Shown here in pieces: positions 45,080 to 54,749 of a DNA stretch of 64,000 bases. This DNA is from an uncultured Roseovarius sp. (GTDB taxonomy: Bacteria; Pseudomonadota; Alphaproteobacteria; Rhodobacterales; Rhodobacteraceae). Below the pieces are notes generated by a model. It made no database searches and was not told the DNA's origin. It worked only from the letters and a program-made list of their open reading frames with translations. The stretch covers positions 434,001-498,000 of the forward strand of contig CANMFU010000003.1 of the NCBI GenBank assembly GCA_947497295.1, in the 5' to 3' direction. Made by a program: the position numbers and the translations under genes. Every line of letters begins with the position of its first letter. The first letter of the stretch is position 1.

Positions 45080-45964
45080 TTAGACGACTTTTTCAATAAT
45101 TTTCTGCAATGTGAGCGTTGTCCAGTCACCAATTTCCTGTTTTTCGACCAGACTGTTTCCAGCATTGAGGTAAACGTCCAGCACCTCATCCGCCTGTTCG
45201 TTCAGGATGCCCGAAAGAATCACATGGCCGCCGGGGGCCAGCCGCTCTGTCAGCCCCGGTGCGAGGTCGATCAGCGGCCCTTTGAGTATATTGGCAAAGA
45301 CCAGATCGAATGGCGCAGCCGCCTCCAGCGCGGGATGATCCAGCCCTGTTGCCTCGATACAGGACACCCGGCCCTCCAGATCGTTGGCAGCCACGTTGAC
45401 GCGGGCAACATCAACTGCCACCGGGTCAATATCGCTGGCCAGCACCACGCCCGGCCAGATGCGCGCGGCGGCCATCGCCAGCACAGCAGTGCCGCAGCCG
45501 ATGTCGACCACTGATTTGGCAGTGAAGCCCGCGCTGGCCAAATGGTCCAGCGCGCGCAGGCAGCCTTGCGTTGTGCCGTGATGCCCCGTGCCGAACGCCA
45601 TCGCCGCCTCGATCAGCAATGGCACAGCGTCATCTGGCACCTTGTCCGCGTCATGGCTGCCATAGACGAGAAAGCGGCCCGCGACGACTGGCGTCAGCTC
45701 TCGTTTTACGTGGGCCACCCAGTCGGTATCGGGCACTTCAGAGACCGCAAAGGGGCGCGCGCCATGGATTTTCGCCAGCAGGGCAAGGCCAGCAATGTCG
45801 GGACGATCCTCGAAATAGGCGCCGACCTCCCATGTGCCGCTGCCGTCCTCGACCTCGAACGTGCCGATGCCGGTGGGCTCGGGCGTGATATCGTCCAGTG
45901 CATCTGCCAGCGCCTCGGCGGCGGTCTGGCCCTGCAGGGTGGTGAGGGCGGTATAGGTGGTCAT
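45080..45964 (-). CDS. prmA: ribosomal protein L11 methyltransferase
   Basis: PrmA trimethylates ribosomal protein L11 using S-adenosylmethionine. The 294-residue product has a small N-terminal substrate-binding domain and a Rossmann methyltransferase domain with VVDIGCGTAVLAMAAARI near residue 157 and the catalytic-site NILKGPLIDLAP near residue 226. The FGTGHHGTTQGCL segment near residue 125 is the family signature. It precedes the hypothetical membrane protein and follows the MFS gene on the same strand. Confidence 0.95.
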   Translation of the reverse strand: MTTYTALTTLQGQTAAEALADALDDITPEPTGIGTFEVEDGSGTWEVGAYFEDRPDIAGLALLAKIHGARPFAVSEVPDTDWVAHVKRELTPVVAGRFLVYGSHDADKVPDDAVPLLIEAAMAFGTGHHGTTQGCLRALDHLASAGFTAKSVVDIGCGTAVLAMAAARIWPGVVLASDIDPVAVDVARVNVAANDLEGRVSCIEATGLDHPALEAAAPFDLVFANILKGPLIDLAPGLTERLAPGGHVILSGILNEQADEVLDVYLNAGNSLVEKQEIGDWTTLTLQKIIEKVV

Positions 45965-45991
45965 GCGCGTGCCTTTTCGATTGGCGCGCCC

Positions 45992-47224
45992 TTACTCGGC
46001 CAAAACCGGGGTGGAGCGTGACAGGATGGTCTCATAGCCCGGCACCGGATGGCGTGGGATCAGCATCGCCAATACCAGCGATATTCCCGCCATACCAGCG
46101 GCAAGCAGGAACACCGCAGAAGGCGACACCAGCCACAGATAACCCAGGCCTGCCGGCAGGAACACCGCCGCGATATGGTTGATCGTGAATGCCACGGCGG
46201 CGGTAGGGGCAATATCACCGGGATCGGCAATCTTTTGGAAATAGGTCTTCAACGCCAGCGCCAATGCAAACAGCATGTGATCGACCACATAAAGCATTGC
46301 GGCCAACAGCACGCCCCAGCCGAACATATAAATTCCGCCATAGGCCAAAAATACGATCATCAGCCCGGCATATTCAAAGATCAGCGTGCTGCGCTCACCA
46401 AAACGTGCGACGGCCGCGCCCATGAACGGGGCAAAGACCATGTTCGCCACCAGATTGATCATGAACAGCGCCGTGATTTCATTCACGGTAAAGCCGAACT
46501 TTTCGACCATCATGAACCCTGCAAATACGACAAATATCTGCCGCCGCGCGCCCGCCATGAATTGCAGCGCATAATACAGCCAATAGCGGCGGCGCAGGAT
46601 CATCTTTTTCAGCTGCGGATTGGGCGCCTCGAACTGCGGATAGGCGATGAGGGCAAAGACGCCGAGCGCCGCGGTCGTGCCACCCGACAGCATGTAGACC
46701 ATTTTATAGGTCAGGCCGAGCGGCTCCCACAGAAGCACAATCAAGCCATAACATATCAGCGTCGCGCCCGATCCGGCAGCCATCAGCCAGCCCAGCGTCT
46801 GCGGCGCGCGGGCGCGGTCGATCCATTGCAGTTGCAGCGATTGATTGACCGTCTCGTAATAGTGAAACCCGATAGAGCTGAGCATGGTGATCGTCAGAAT
46901 CCCCCCCATGCTGGGGAAATGCGCGGTGAATGCGGTAGCGACGCCCAGCAGCATCAACGACACCAGCGCCAGCACCTGTTCGCGCACGAATATGATGACT
47001 GCAATGACGCCGATGGCCAGAAAGCCGGGAATTTCGCGCACGGTGTGGAGCCACCCGATGTCATGCCCGTCAAACTGCGCCACCTCGATGACGAAATTAT
47101 TCAGCAGCGCCGACCACGTCGCAAACGCGATGGGCATCGCCGCCGCCATCAGAAACAGCAGCGCGCGCGGGCGGCGCCACAGCGGCATCTGGCGGCCCTC
47201 GCCTATTGGAACGGTGCGCGTCAT
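45992..47224 (-). CDS. MFS transporter
   Basis: This 410-residue membrane protein has about 12 predicted helices and no soluble domain, typical of the major facilitator superfamily. A conserved AGARRQIFVVFAGFMMVEKFG loop near residue 220 begins the second half. No sugar, drug or metabolite signature was recognised, so the substrate is unknown. The ribosome site is weak. It is co-oriented with prmA, 27 bases away. Confidence 0.85.
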   Translation of the reverse strand: MTRTVPIGEGRQMPLWRRPRALLFLMAAAMPIAFATWSALLNNFVIEVAQFDGHDIGWLHTVREIPGFLAIGVIAVIIFVREQVLALVSLMLLGVATAFTAHFPSMGGILTITMLSSIGFHYYETVNQSLQLQWIDRARAPQTLGWLMAAGSGATLICYGLIVLLWEPLGLTYKMVYMLSGGTTAALGVFALIAYPQFEAPNPQLKKMILRRRYWLYYALQFMAGARRQIFVVFAGFMMVEKFGFTVNEITALFMINLVANMVFAPFMGAAVARFGERSTLIFEYAGLMIVFLAYGGIYMFGWGVLLAAMLYVVDHMLFALALALKTYFQKIADPGDIAPTAAVAFTINHIAAVFLPAGLGYLWLVSPSAVFLLAAGMAGISLVLAMLIPRHPVPGYETILSRSTPVLAE

Positions 47225-47516
47225 GGATTCGGTTTAAATTAGCGTCGGCCATTTGGCGAGAGAGTTTGAGATGGCTCTGGAGGTCAGGTTACTCAGGCGT
47301 CAAAAGGAATTTTTTGGCTGAAAGGTGGATGCGGCGGGCGCGATTCAGTGTAATTCTGCAGCGAGCGGCACCCAAGCCGCAGGACTGAAATTCTGGGCTC
47401 TGCGCGTTTGTGGGGCAGCGGCCGCAAACCCGCCAGCCAACTTTAGCCAGGCCGTGAACGAATTCGAAATCTCTTAGTGGCAAATTCTGTGGCAGTTTAA
47501 TGCCGCTGGAGCCTGA
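47225..47516. other. 292-base gap without a supported gene
   Basis: Sequence between the MFS carrier and the endolysin-like gene. I see no convincing gene, promoter or terminator, and several stops interrupt all frames longer than about 60 codons. The base composition is less GC-rich than neighbouring operons. Confidence 0.5.
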
Positions 47517-48212
47517 ATGCCATTCGCAAAATACATTCTAGCCTTCGTTCTATTCACCCATGCGGCCCACGCAGAGGCGATACGCGGCAGCTTGTTTGCG
47601 TCCACACCGAACACCGCGCGGGCGACCTTGGCGGGGTTGTTCATTGGCAGAGCCGAAGGCGGGCTGTTTGCTGACCGTCCAGCGCATAACCCGGTGTTTG
47701 CGGATGAGTTGCCGGCAAATTTGCGCGGGTCTGACGTGCAGATGATCCGCGCACTGATACAAGAAGCAGAATCGCCGAGGGACGGCTATGATGCCGTGCA
47801 ACGCGGTGCGAGGATCAAACCGGCCAAAAGGCCGACGCAAATGACGTTGGCTGAGATATTTGCATGGATTGACGAAACGCCAAGGCAACCTCATGCCATA
47901 GGTCGCTATCAATTCATACCACAGACCCTGCGAAGATTGGTCGCCAAAACCGGGACAAAAACGTCCCAGCGCTTCAGCCCTTCGATTCAGGACCAACTGG
48001 CAGACGTCCTGCTGGTCGAGGCAGGATTAAACCAGTTTCGGGAGGGGGCGCTGCAACAGAAAGATTTTATGAATAATCTGGCCAAAATTTGGGCTGGGTT
48101 GCCAAATTCCACCGGCAATTCGCACTATGACGGCTATGCCGGAAACAAGGCTGTCATCACTTGGGCCTATTTCGAATCCGTAATTACAAGGCTTTCGCCT
48201 GGTCTTGGCTAA
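47517..48212 (+). CDS. secreted lambda-endolysin-like (lysozyme-fold) protein
   Basis: The 231-residue product has a signal peptide (residues 1-19, ending AHA-E). The rest resembles the phage lambda endolysin: a glutamate in EAESPRDGYDAV (Glu85), an AIGRYQF segment near residue 128 matching lambda AGRYQ, FSPSIQDQLADVLL matching lambda FSPKSQDAVAL, and KIWAGLP matching IWASLP. It probably cleaves peptidoglycan as a transglycosylase. Unlike the phage protein it has its own export signal. It stands alone between the MFS gene and priA, with no phage genes nearby. The alignment is by eye. Confidence 0.78.
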   Translation: MPFAKYILAFVLFTHAAHAEAIRGSLFASTPNTARATLAGLFIGRAEGGLFADRPAHNPVFADELPANLRGSDVQMIRALIQEAESPRDGYDAVQRGARIKPAKRPTQMTLAEIFAWIDETPRQPHAIGRYQFIPQTLRRLVAKTGTKTSQRFSPSIQDQLADVLLVEAGLNQFREGALQQKDFMNNLAKIWAGLPNSTGNSHYDGYAGNKAVITWAYFESVITRLSPGLG

Positions 48213-48399
48213 GATAATCAAGGCGCTTAGCCGTGCGCAGCCCTTGTAGAATCGGGAATGGCTTTCTGTATGTAGCTGGTGCAATCGGATTTTTCGGGCT
48301 CGGCATGCTTTGGTCAATAGCCGGACCTCCAAGTTTCGGATCGGCCAGAAAAACGATAATCGGCTGAATGCGCTGCAAGACGGAGAAACGGGGCGGCAT
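48184..48399 (-). CDS. doubtful small ORF after priA
   Basis: A 71-codon frame begins with an ATG that overlaps the priA stop as TGATG, and ends inside the convergent endolysin-like gene. The product ([21 protein letters not shown] and onward) matches nothing I know and has no clear domain. The overlap looks like translational coupling, but chance is quite possible. Confidence 0.25.
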   Translation of the reverse strand: MPPRFSVLQRIQPIIVFLADPKLGGPAIDQSMPSPKNPIAPATYRKPFPILQGLRTAKRLDYLSQDQAKAL

Positions 48400-50597
48400 C
48401 AATAAAAGCTCTGCGGGTCGATGTCCACGCTAAGCCTTAGGCTGCCGGGCGCGCGCACGCCCGCGATCCATTGCGCCAGTGCCGGTTGCAGCGGCGCGCC
48501 CTTCGGCGCCTTGACCAGCAGGCGTACGCGATGACGGCCCCGCACACGGGCGATGGGCGCCGGAGCCGGGCCGTAGACCTGAGCGCCGATCTGGCGCAAC
48601 GGGGTATCTGTACGCGCGAGCGCTGTCCCCAGATCGAAGGTCTGCTGCAAATCCGGCCCGCTGAGAATGATGCCCGCCATGCGTCCAAAGGGGGGCACCC
48701 CTGCGTGTCTGCGCTCTTCGGCCTCGGCGCGCCAGAACCCCTCCTCATCCCCTGACAGGATCGCGCGGATCACCGGGTGTTCTGGCTGAAAGGTTTGCAG
48801 CATCGCCGTGCCCGGCTTGTCCCCGCGCCCTGCCCGGCCCGCAACCTGCCGCATCAATTGAAACGTGCGCTCGGCGGCGCGCAGGTCCGAGCCTTGCAGT
48901 CCCAGATCGGCGTCGATCACCCCGACCAGCGTCAGCAGTGGAAAGTTGTGACCCTTCGCCACCAGCTGCGTTCCGATGATGATGTCGGCGTCGCCCTCGG
49001 CGATGGCACGTATCTGTTCCTTCAGCGCACGCGAACTCGCGAACATGTCCGAGCTGAGAGTTGCTACGCGCGCGTCCTGGAACAGCGCCGTCGCCTCCTC
49101 GCCCAGCCGCTCGACGCCGGGGCCGACCGGGGCCAGCTTGCCCTCCACCTCGCAGGCGGGACATTTTTCGGGAATTGGCTTTGTCTCGCCGCATTGGTGG
49201 CACATCAGGCGTTTTTGGAAACGGTGTTCCACCATCCGCGCATCGCAGTGATCGCAGCCAATCTGATGGCCGCACGCACGGCAGATCGTGACCGGGGCAT
49301 AGCCGCGGCGATTGATGAACAGCAGCGACTGCTCGCCCTTTTCAATGCGCTGCGCGACAGCAGATTGCAGCGTTGGCGATATCCAGCGGTTGCCTGGCAA
49401 ATCCTCGCCGCGCATGTCGATCGCACGCACTTCGGGCATCACGGCGACGCCAAACCGCGCCTTCAGATCCAGCCGCATATATTTGCCTGCCTCGGCATTG
49501 ACCCAAGTCTCAAGGCTGGGCGTGGCCGAGGCCAGCACGACCTGAGCGCCGCAGATCGAGGCGCGCAGAACGGCCATGTCGCGGGCATTGTACAGCACGC
49601 CGTCCTCCTGTTTATACGATGTGTCGTGTTCTTCATCCACGACGATCAGCCCCAAATCTCGGAACGGCAGAAACAGGGCGGACCGCGCGCCAACCACCAG
49701 CTGCGCGCCGCCCTCGCCCACCATGCGCCAGCAGCGGCGCCGTTCGGTCATGGTGACACCCGAATGCCACTCGGCAGGCTTGGCGCCAAAACGGGCCTGA
49801 ACGCGGGTCAGGAATTCCGCGGTCAGCGCGATTTCGGGCAGCAGCACCAACGCCTGACGGCCCGTGCGCAGGGTGCTGGCAACGGCCTCCAGATAGACCT
49901 CGGTCTTGCCCGAACCGGTGACGCCGCGCAGCAGGGTCGTGCCATAGGTTCCTGTGCGAATGGCAGTATCCAATGTCGCGGCACAACTCGCCTGATCTTC
50001 GGTCAGATCCTTGGACGGAATCGCCGGATCAAGCCGCCGGTAGGGTGTGTCGCGGGGGGTGTCGACCTCATCCACCGCACCCTGTTTCACCAGCCCCTTG
50101 ATGACCGAAGACGTCACACCCGCCTCCTCGGACAGCTCTTTCAGCGTGAACGCCTGATCACCCTGACCCCCAAGCACGTCCAGCACGCGCTGGCGCGCCT
50201 CTGTGATGCGCGTTGGTTCGCTATAGCCCAACCGGTAAACTTTGCGCATCGACGGCGGATCGCCAAGCCCGGGCGCGCGGGTGGCAAGGCGCAGCATCGC
50301 GGTCATTGGCGTCAGGGTGTAATCCGCGGCCTTCTGCAGAAAGCTGCGCATCTCGTCCGTCATCGGCGCCACGTCCAGCACGCGGATAATACTCCGCACC
50401 TTGGCCAGATCATATCCCCCCTCGCCCGGCCCCCATACGACGCCCAGCACCTTGCGCGGACCTAGCGGCACCTCGACAAATGCGCCCAAAAAACAGCCAC
50501 CCTCGGGCGCGCGATAGTCCAGCACGCGGTTCAGCGGCTGCGCAGTCAGCACACCGACCAGCGCACCTGCGTCGTAAAATTCGTGGGCAGCGGTCAT
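48399..50597 (-). CDS. priA: primosomal protein N' (replication restart helicase PriA)
   Basis: PriA reloads the replisome at stalled forks. The 732-residue product has the N-terminal 3'-fork-binding domain, Walker [15 protein letters not shown] near residue 225, the DEEH box [12 protein letters not shown] near residue 316, and the zinc-binding region with eight cysteines ([13 protein letters not shown] to [17 protein letters not shown], about residues 435-485). Helicase motif VI is present near [13 protein letters not shown]. It is divergent from fsa. Confidence 0.97.
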   Translation of the reverse strand: MTAAHEFYDAGALVGVLTAQPLNRVLDYRAPEGGCFLGAFVEVPLGPRKVLGVVWGPGEGGYDLAKVRSIIRVLDVAPMTDEMRSFLQKAADYTLTPMTAMLRLATRAPGLGDPPSMRKVYRLGYSEPTRITEARQRVLDVLGGQGDQAFTLKELSEEAGVTSSVIKGLVKQGAVDEVDTPRDTPYRRLDPAIPSKDLTEDQASCAATLDTAIRTGTYGTTLLRGVTGSGKTEVYLEAVASTLRTGRQALVLLPEIALTAEFLTRVQARFGAKPAEWHSGVTMTERRRCWRMVGEGGAQLVVGARSALFLPFRDLGLIVVDEEHDTSYKQEDGVLYNARDMAVLRASICGAQVVLASATPSLETWVNAEAGKYMRLDLKARFGVAVMPEVRAIDMRGEDLPGNRWISPTLQSAVAQRIEKGEQSLLFINRRGYAPVTICRACGHQIGCDHCDARMVEHRFQKRLMCHQCGETKPIPEKCPACEVEGKLAPVGPGVERLGEEATALFQDARVATLSSDMFASSRALKEQIRAIAEGDADIIIGTQLVAKGHNFPLLTLVGVIDADLGLQGSDLRAAERTFQLMRQVAGRAGRGDKPGTAMLQTFQPEHPVIRAILSGDEEGFWRAEAEERRHAGVPPFGRMAGIILSGPDLQQTFDLGTALARTDTPLRQIGAQVYGPAPAPIARVRGRHRVRLLVKAPKGAPLQPALAQWIAGVRAPGSLRLSVDIDPQSFY

Positions 50598-50688
50598 GCG
50601 CGCGCCAACCTTTCAGGGTTTCACGGGGATCGCCCATGGGATAGACGAAGGCAAAGCAAACTCCAATCCATCAGATAGGGCCACCGTC

Positions 50689-51342
50689 ATGAAATTTTTC
50701 GTCGATACCGCCGAAGTTGACCAAATCGCCGAGCTGAACGATCTGGGCATGGTTGACGGGGTCACGACCAATCCGTCGCTGATCCTGAAATCGGGCCGCG
50801 ACATTCTGGAAGTCACCAAGGAAATTGCCGACATGGTTGACGGCCCGGTCAGCGCCGAAGTGGTCGCGCTGGACGCGGACGCCATGATTGAAGAGGGCCG
50901 CAAACTGGCGCAGATCGCGGGCAACATCGCCGTCAAGGTGCCGCTGACATGGGCGGGGCTGAAGGCGTGCAAGGTGCTGTCGGATGAGGGCAACATGGTA
51001 AACGTCACGCTCTGCTTTTCGGCCAATCAGGCGCTGCTGGCGGCAAAGGCCGGCGCAACGTTTATCAGCCCGTTCATCGGCCGGCTGGACGATATCAACC
51101 TCGACGGGATGGAGCTGATTTCCGATATCCGCCAGATTTATGACAATTACGGATATGAGACGCAGATCCTAGCCGCCTCGATCCGCACGGTAAACCACGC
51201 CTATCAGGCGGCGCTGATCGGCGCCGACGTGATGACAGCGCCGCCTGCGGTAATCAAGAAGATGGCCGAACACCCGCTGACCGATGCGGGTCTTGACCAG
51301 TTCATGAAGGATTGGGCAAAAACGGGACAGAAGATCGTCTGA
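50689..51342 (+). CDS. fsa: fructose-6-phosphate aldolase / small transaldolase
   Basis: This short transaldolase-family enzyme (217 residues) cleaves or transfers three-carbon units of sugar phosphates. The Schiff-base lysine is Lys83 in [12 protein letters not shown], and [14 protein letters not shown] near residue 25 is the family signature. ATG 50689 follows TAGGG and matches the family start [10 protein letters not shown]. Distinguishing FSA from TalC transaldolase needs residue-level comparison. A hairpin follows at 51372. Confidence 0.92.
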   Translation: MKFFVDTAEVDQIAELNDLGMVDGVTTNPSLILKSGRDILEVTKEIADMVDGPVSAEVVALDADAMIEEGRKLAQIAGNIAVKVPLTWAGLKACKVLSDEGNMVNVTLCFSANQALLAAKAGATFISPFIGRLDDINLDGMELISDIRQIYDNYGYETQILAASIRTVNHAYQAALIGADVMTAPPAVIKKMAEHPLTDAGLDQFMKDWAKTGQKIV

Positions 51343-51371
51343 CGCCGGCCACCGATGCGGCTGTCGTCCCC

Positions 51372-51401
51372 TATGCCCGGCGGACTGATCTGCCGGGCAT
51401 A
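51372..51401 (+). terminator. inverted repeat after fsa
   Basis: TATGCCCGGC (51372-51381) and its exact complement (51392-51401) enclose a ten-base loop. No T run follows, so it is a weak terminator or an mRNA 3' stabiliser. Confidence 0.45.
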
Positions 51402-51465
51402 ATGCCGACCACTCCTGACACCGCTTGGGGATTGCCGAATTTGCATCCTGCAAGCCGACACGCGG

Positions 51466-52026
51466 TCACGTTGCAAGATGATAGACCTGCCTGAAATATG
51501 CCCCGACATCTTGCGCCAGTTCACGTGCAAAGGATATCGGAGAGGCCCAAGGCGGATCGAATTTGGCCTCGATCTGACTGTCATTACGAATAATTTCCGG
51601 GGCGTGCTTTGCCACAATTCTTTGCATCTTTTGGTTTTCTTTAAAGAAAAGCCCCTGCAGTGACGTAACGCCGCGATTTTGGGATGCCGTCACCAATCGG
51701 GCAAAAAGCATGCCGCCTACACCCTTGTTCTGCCAGTCAGGTTCGACCGACAACGCGAATTCCGCGTCGTGCGGCCAAGATTGGAAAAGTCCGAGCAATT
51801 CCCCGATGGCCCGCAAGTGGCCATCAAAAAACGCCCCGAAAACCACCCTACCGACGGCAATGGTACCTTCAGCGTATCTGTTGATATAGTCATCACTGAC
51901 CAGAGCGCCAAAACGCGAATAGCGAGATTCATGATCGAGTCGCAGCAGATGCCGGGCGATTTCTGGGATATCACTTTTCCAGAGTTTGCGGATTTCCGGC
52001 GCTGAAACAGAAGACTCAACACTCAT
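51466..52026 (-). CDS. GNAT family acetyltransferase
   Basis: This 186-residue protein has the GNAT core: VFGAFFDGHLRAIGEL, FALSVEPDWQNKGVGGMLF (acetyl-CoA loop near residue 100) and a short C-terminal part. The target is unknown. The sequence is less GC-rich than its neighbours. It is divergent from the DUF484 gene across a 261-base gap in which I see no gene. Confidence 0.82.
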   Translation of the reverse strand: MSVESSVSAPEIRKLWKSDIPEIARHLLRLDHESRYSRFGALVSDDYINRYAEGTIAVGRVVFGAFFDGHLRAIGELLGLFQSWPHDAEFALSVEPDWQNKGVGGMLFARLVTASQNRGVTSLQGLFFKENQKMQRIVAKHAPEIIRNDSQIEAKFDPPWASPISFARELAQDVGAYFRQVYHLAT

Positions 52027-52287
52027 TGACTTAGGCTCCTTTAAGACGCCAACTTTTAAATCGGCGCCCAGTTACCTCCCAGCAGACAAGATATGCTGCA
52101 TCGCGGCAAAAACCATAGGCTTAGCGAAGGAACCGGCACTGACCTTGCGGCAACTAAGCCCTGATTAAGCAAAGTGACTCGCTAATGGTCATCCGAAGCT
52201 GCGCCATTCGCCTGACTTTCTGATGCGTCGACCCAAATCAGATGAAGATTTCCCCGCAACCTCATGCTATGACACTTAAAACAAAAA

Positions 52288-53004
52288 ATGAGCATGAGCA
52301 TGAGCAGCAAACCAAAGATGGATGACCACCTGCGCGAGCGGATCATCAGCCAACCTGACGTAATTCTAGAAGATCAAGACCTTATGCACGCCCTCATCGC
52401 CGCGAACGAGCGGGCAATGGGCGGCAACATCGTCGATCTGCGTGGCATAGCCATGGACCGGCTGGAAGCGCGGCTGGACCGGCTGGAGGATACGCATCGC
52501 AGCGTGATCGCTGCCGCCTATGACAATCTGGCGGGCACAAATCAGGTGCACCGGGCCATTCTGCGCATGCTGGACCCTACTGAGTTCGAGGCGTTCCTGT
52601 ACAATCTGGGCGGCGAAGTGGCGGATATTCTGCGCGTCGATTCCGTGCGTCTAATCCTCGAATCAGTGCAGGACGATGCTGATCCGGCTGTGCAGCGGCT
52701 GGGCGATGTCCTGACTGTGTCCGAGCCGGGCTTTGTCGCGCGCTATATCGAAAACGGGCGCGGCGGCGATCGGCAGGTGACACTGCGCCAGCTTAGCAAA
52801 GGCGCGCCCACCCTGCATGGTGATGCGGCGGCACACATTCATTCCGAAGCGTGTCTGCGGTTGGATTTTGGTAACGGACGCTTGCCCGGCATGCTGGTTT
52901 TGGGGGCGGAGGATCCGCACCAGTTTACCCCTCAACAGGGCACCGATCTGCTGACCTTCTTTGCGGGCGTGTTCGAAAGGACAATGCGCCGCTGGCTGTC
53001 ATGA
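52288..53004 (+). CDS. DUF484 family protein
   Basis: This GAF-like-domain protein of unknown function has 238 residues. The N-terminal part ERIISQPDVILEDQDLMHALI near residue 18 and a coiled-coil segment rich in Arg-Leu-Asp (MDRLEARLDRLEDTHR) lead into the C-terminal DUF484 fold. It overlaps xerC as ATGA, an arrangement conserved from E. coli (yigA-xerC) to alphaproteobacteria. Three tandem Met-Ser codons make the exact start uncertain (52288, 52294 or 52300), and no clear ribosome site is seen. Confidence 0.88.
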   Translation: MSMSMSSKPKMDDHLRERIISQPDVILEDQDLMHALIAANERAMGGNIVDLRGIAMDRLEARLDRLEDTHRSVIAAAYDNLAGTNQVHRAILRMLDPTEFEAFLYNLGGEVADILRVDSVRLILESVQDDADPAVQRLGDVLTVSEPGFVARYIENGRGGDRQVTLRQLSKGAPTLHGDAAAHIHSEACLRLDFGNGRLPGMLVLGAEDPHQFTPQQGTDLLTFFAGVFERTMRRWLS

Positions 53005-53915
53005 TTTCGCCCGCTGCGCAGCAATCACTGGCGCTGTGGCTGGACCATCAGCGCGCGCTGCGCGGCGCGGCGGACAACACGATCACAGCCTATTGCGCCG
53101 ATGTCACCGCATTTCTGGCCTTCATGACGCAGCACAAGGGCGGCCCGCAGGGCCTTGGCGCGCTGGCGCATATCACCACCTCGGACATGCGTGCCTGGAT
53201 GGCGCACATGCGCAGCGACGATGTTGGCCCGCGATCCCTTGCGCGCAAACTGTCGGCGCTGAAATCCTTCTATCGCTGGCTGGCCGAGCGTGAGGGATTT
53301 GAGCCGACCGCCGTGCTGGCCACGCGCAGCCCGAAATTCCAGCGCAAACTGCCCCGCCCCCTCAGCGTCGAGGCTGCGCGCAATGTCATTGACACTGCCG
53401 AGTTCCAGTCGCTGAAGCCATGGATTGCCGCGCGCGACAGGGCGGTCATAACAGTGCTTTACGGCTGCGGTCTGCGCATTTCCGAGGCGCTGTCGCTTAC
53501 CGGCGCCGACGTGCCTTTGCCCGCCTCCTTGCGCATCGTCGGCAAGAGCGGCAAGGAGCGACTGGTGCCGGTCCTGCCTGCCGCGCGTGGCGCAGTTGCC
53601 GAATATACCCGATGCTGCCCGCATCCTATCGTGGATGACGGCCCGCTGTTCATGGGCGCGCGCGGCGGCAAGCTGTCTGCGCGCACAGTGCAAAAACTGA
53701 TGGAGCAGGTGCGCGGCCAACTGGGCCTGCCCGCCACCGCCACGCCGCACGCGCTGCGCCACAGCTTTGCCACGCATTTGCTGAACGCCGGCGGCGATTT
53801 GCGCGCGATTCAGGAATTGCTGGGCCACGCGTCACTATCTACCACGCAGGCCTACACCGGCGTCGACACCGCCCGGCTGATGGAAGTCTATGCGCGCGCG
53901 CACCCCAAAGCCTGA
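53001..53915 (+). CDS. xerC: tyrosine recombinase XerC
   Basis: XerC, with XerD, resolves chromosome dimers at dif. The 304-residue product has the SAM-like N-terminal domain (about 1-105) and the catalytic domain with Arg159, Lys185, His250, Arg253, His276 and Tyr285, the full catalytic set. It is translationally coupled to DUF484. No phage or integrative element borders it, so it is the housekeeping recombinase. The phosphatidylcholine synthase gene follows after 35 bases. Confidence 0.94.
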   Translation: MISPAAQQSLALWLDHQRALRGAADNTITAYCADVTAFLAFMTQHKGGPQGLGALAHITTSDMRAWMAHMRSDDVGPRSLARKLSALKSFYRWLAEREGFEPTAVLATRSPKFQRKLPRPLSVEAARNVIDTAEFQSLKPWIAARDRAVITVLYGCGLRISEALSLTGADVPLPASLRIVGKSGKERLVPVLPAARGAVAEYTRCCPHPIVDDGPLFMGARGGKLSARTVQKLMEQVRGQLGLPATATPHALRHSFATHLLNAGGDLRAIQELLGHASLSTTQAYTGVDTARLMEVYARAHPKA

Positions 53916-53950
53916 TTGCCCGTCCCCTGCATAGCGCCTATAGGAACGCC

Positions 53951-54652
53951 ATGACACGCGAATTCAAAGCCCTCACCGTCCATCTTTTCACCGCCACGGG
54001 CGTGGTTTTTGCCATGCTGGCCATGCTGGCCGCCGCCGATGAGGAATGGGGACTGATGTTTGTCTGGCTGGTCGTTGCCTTCGCCGTCGACGGCGCTGAC
54101 GGCCCGCTTGCCCGCAAGTATCAGGTCGAGAAATACGCACCGCGCTTTGACGGCGTGCTGCTGGACATGATCATTGACTTTATCACCTATGCCTTCATCC
54201 CGGCGTTTGCCCTGTTCAAATCGGGGCTTTTGCCGGGCTGGACGGGCTGGGCCGCGATCATCCTGATCACCTTTGCCAGCGCGATGTATTTCTGCGACAA
54301 GGGCATGAAAACCGCCGACAAGTCGTTTCAAGGCTTCCCCGGCACCTGGAACATGCTGGTGCTGGTGCTGTTCGCGACCGAGCCGCCCTTCTGGTTCACC
54401 CTGACGCTGGTTGCGGTGCTGGCCGTGGCGATGTTCCTGCCGCTGAAGTTCGTGCATCCCGTGCGCACCCAGCGCTGGCGCGCCATATCGCTGCCGATGA
54501 TCTTTGTCTGGACCTTCTTTGCCGGCTGGGCCGCCTGGGTCGATTTCCATCCCGAAAGCTGGGCGCATTGGGGGCTGGTGGTGTCGTCGGTCTATCTGCT
54601 GGGTGCCGGCATCGTACAGCAAATCGTGCCTGAGCGGCGGGGACGAGTATAA
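53951..54652 (+). CDS. pcs: phosphatidylcholine synthase
   Basis: Pcs condenses CDP-diacylglycerol with choline to give phosphatidylcholine, a pathway found in alphaproteobacteria. The 233-residue membrane protein has the CDP-alcohol transferase motif DGADGPLAR (residues 47-55) followed by FDGVLLDMIIDF (residues 66-77), with the extended spacing seen in Pcs enzymes. About seven to eight helices are predicted. AGGA precedes the ATG. Confidence 0.9.
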   Translation: MTREFKALTVHLFTATGVVFAMLAMLAAADEEWGLMFVWLVVAFAVDGADGPLARKYQVEKYAPRFDGVLLDMIIDFITYAFIPAFALFKSGLLPGWTGWAAIILITFASAMYFCDKGMKTADKSFQGFPGTWNMLVLVLFATEPPFWFTLTLVAVLAVAMFLPLKFVHPVRTQRWRAISLPMIFVWTFFAGWAAWVDFHPESWAHWGLVVSSVYLLGAGIVQQIVPERRGRV

Positions 54653-54749
54653 AGCTCGGCCAGTCTGGACCTGATCGCTGCTCCGGTTTGCGCGGCGAAT
54701 CGCTATTGACGTCCGGGTATGTCAACGTCAGCTTCAACAAGTTGGGCGC

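Noticed and set aside
48777..50465. Open frame of 562 codons on the plus strand opposite priA
   Set aside because: It is antisense to priA, has no recognisable domain and shows the Arg/His/Gln-rich composition expected of a shadow frame in GC-rich DNA.
53001..53915. Tyrosine recombinase as a sign of an integrative element
   Set aside because: Its coupling to DUF484 and full XerC catalytic set identify the chromosomal dimer-resolution enzyme, and no attachment repeats or mobile genes are nearby.
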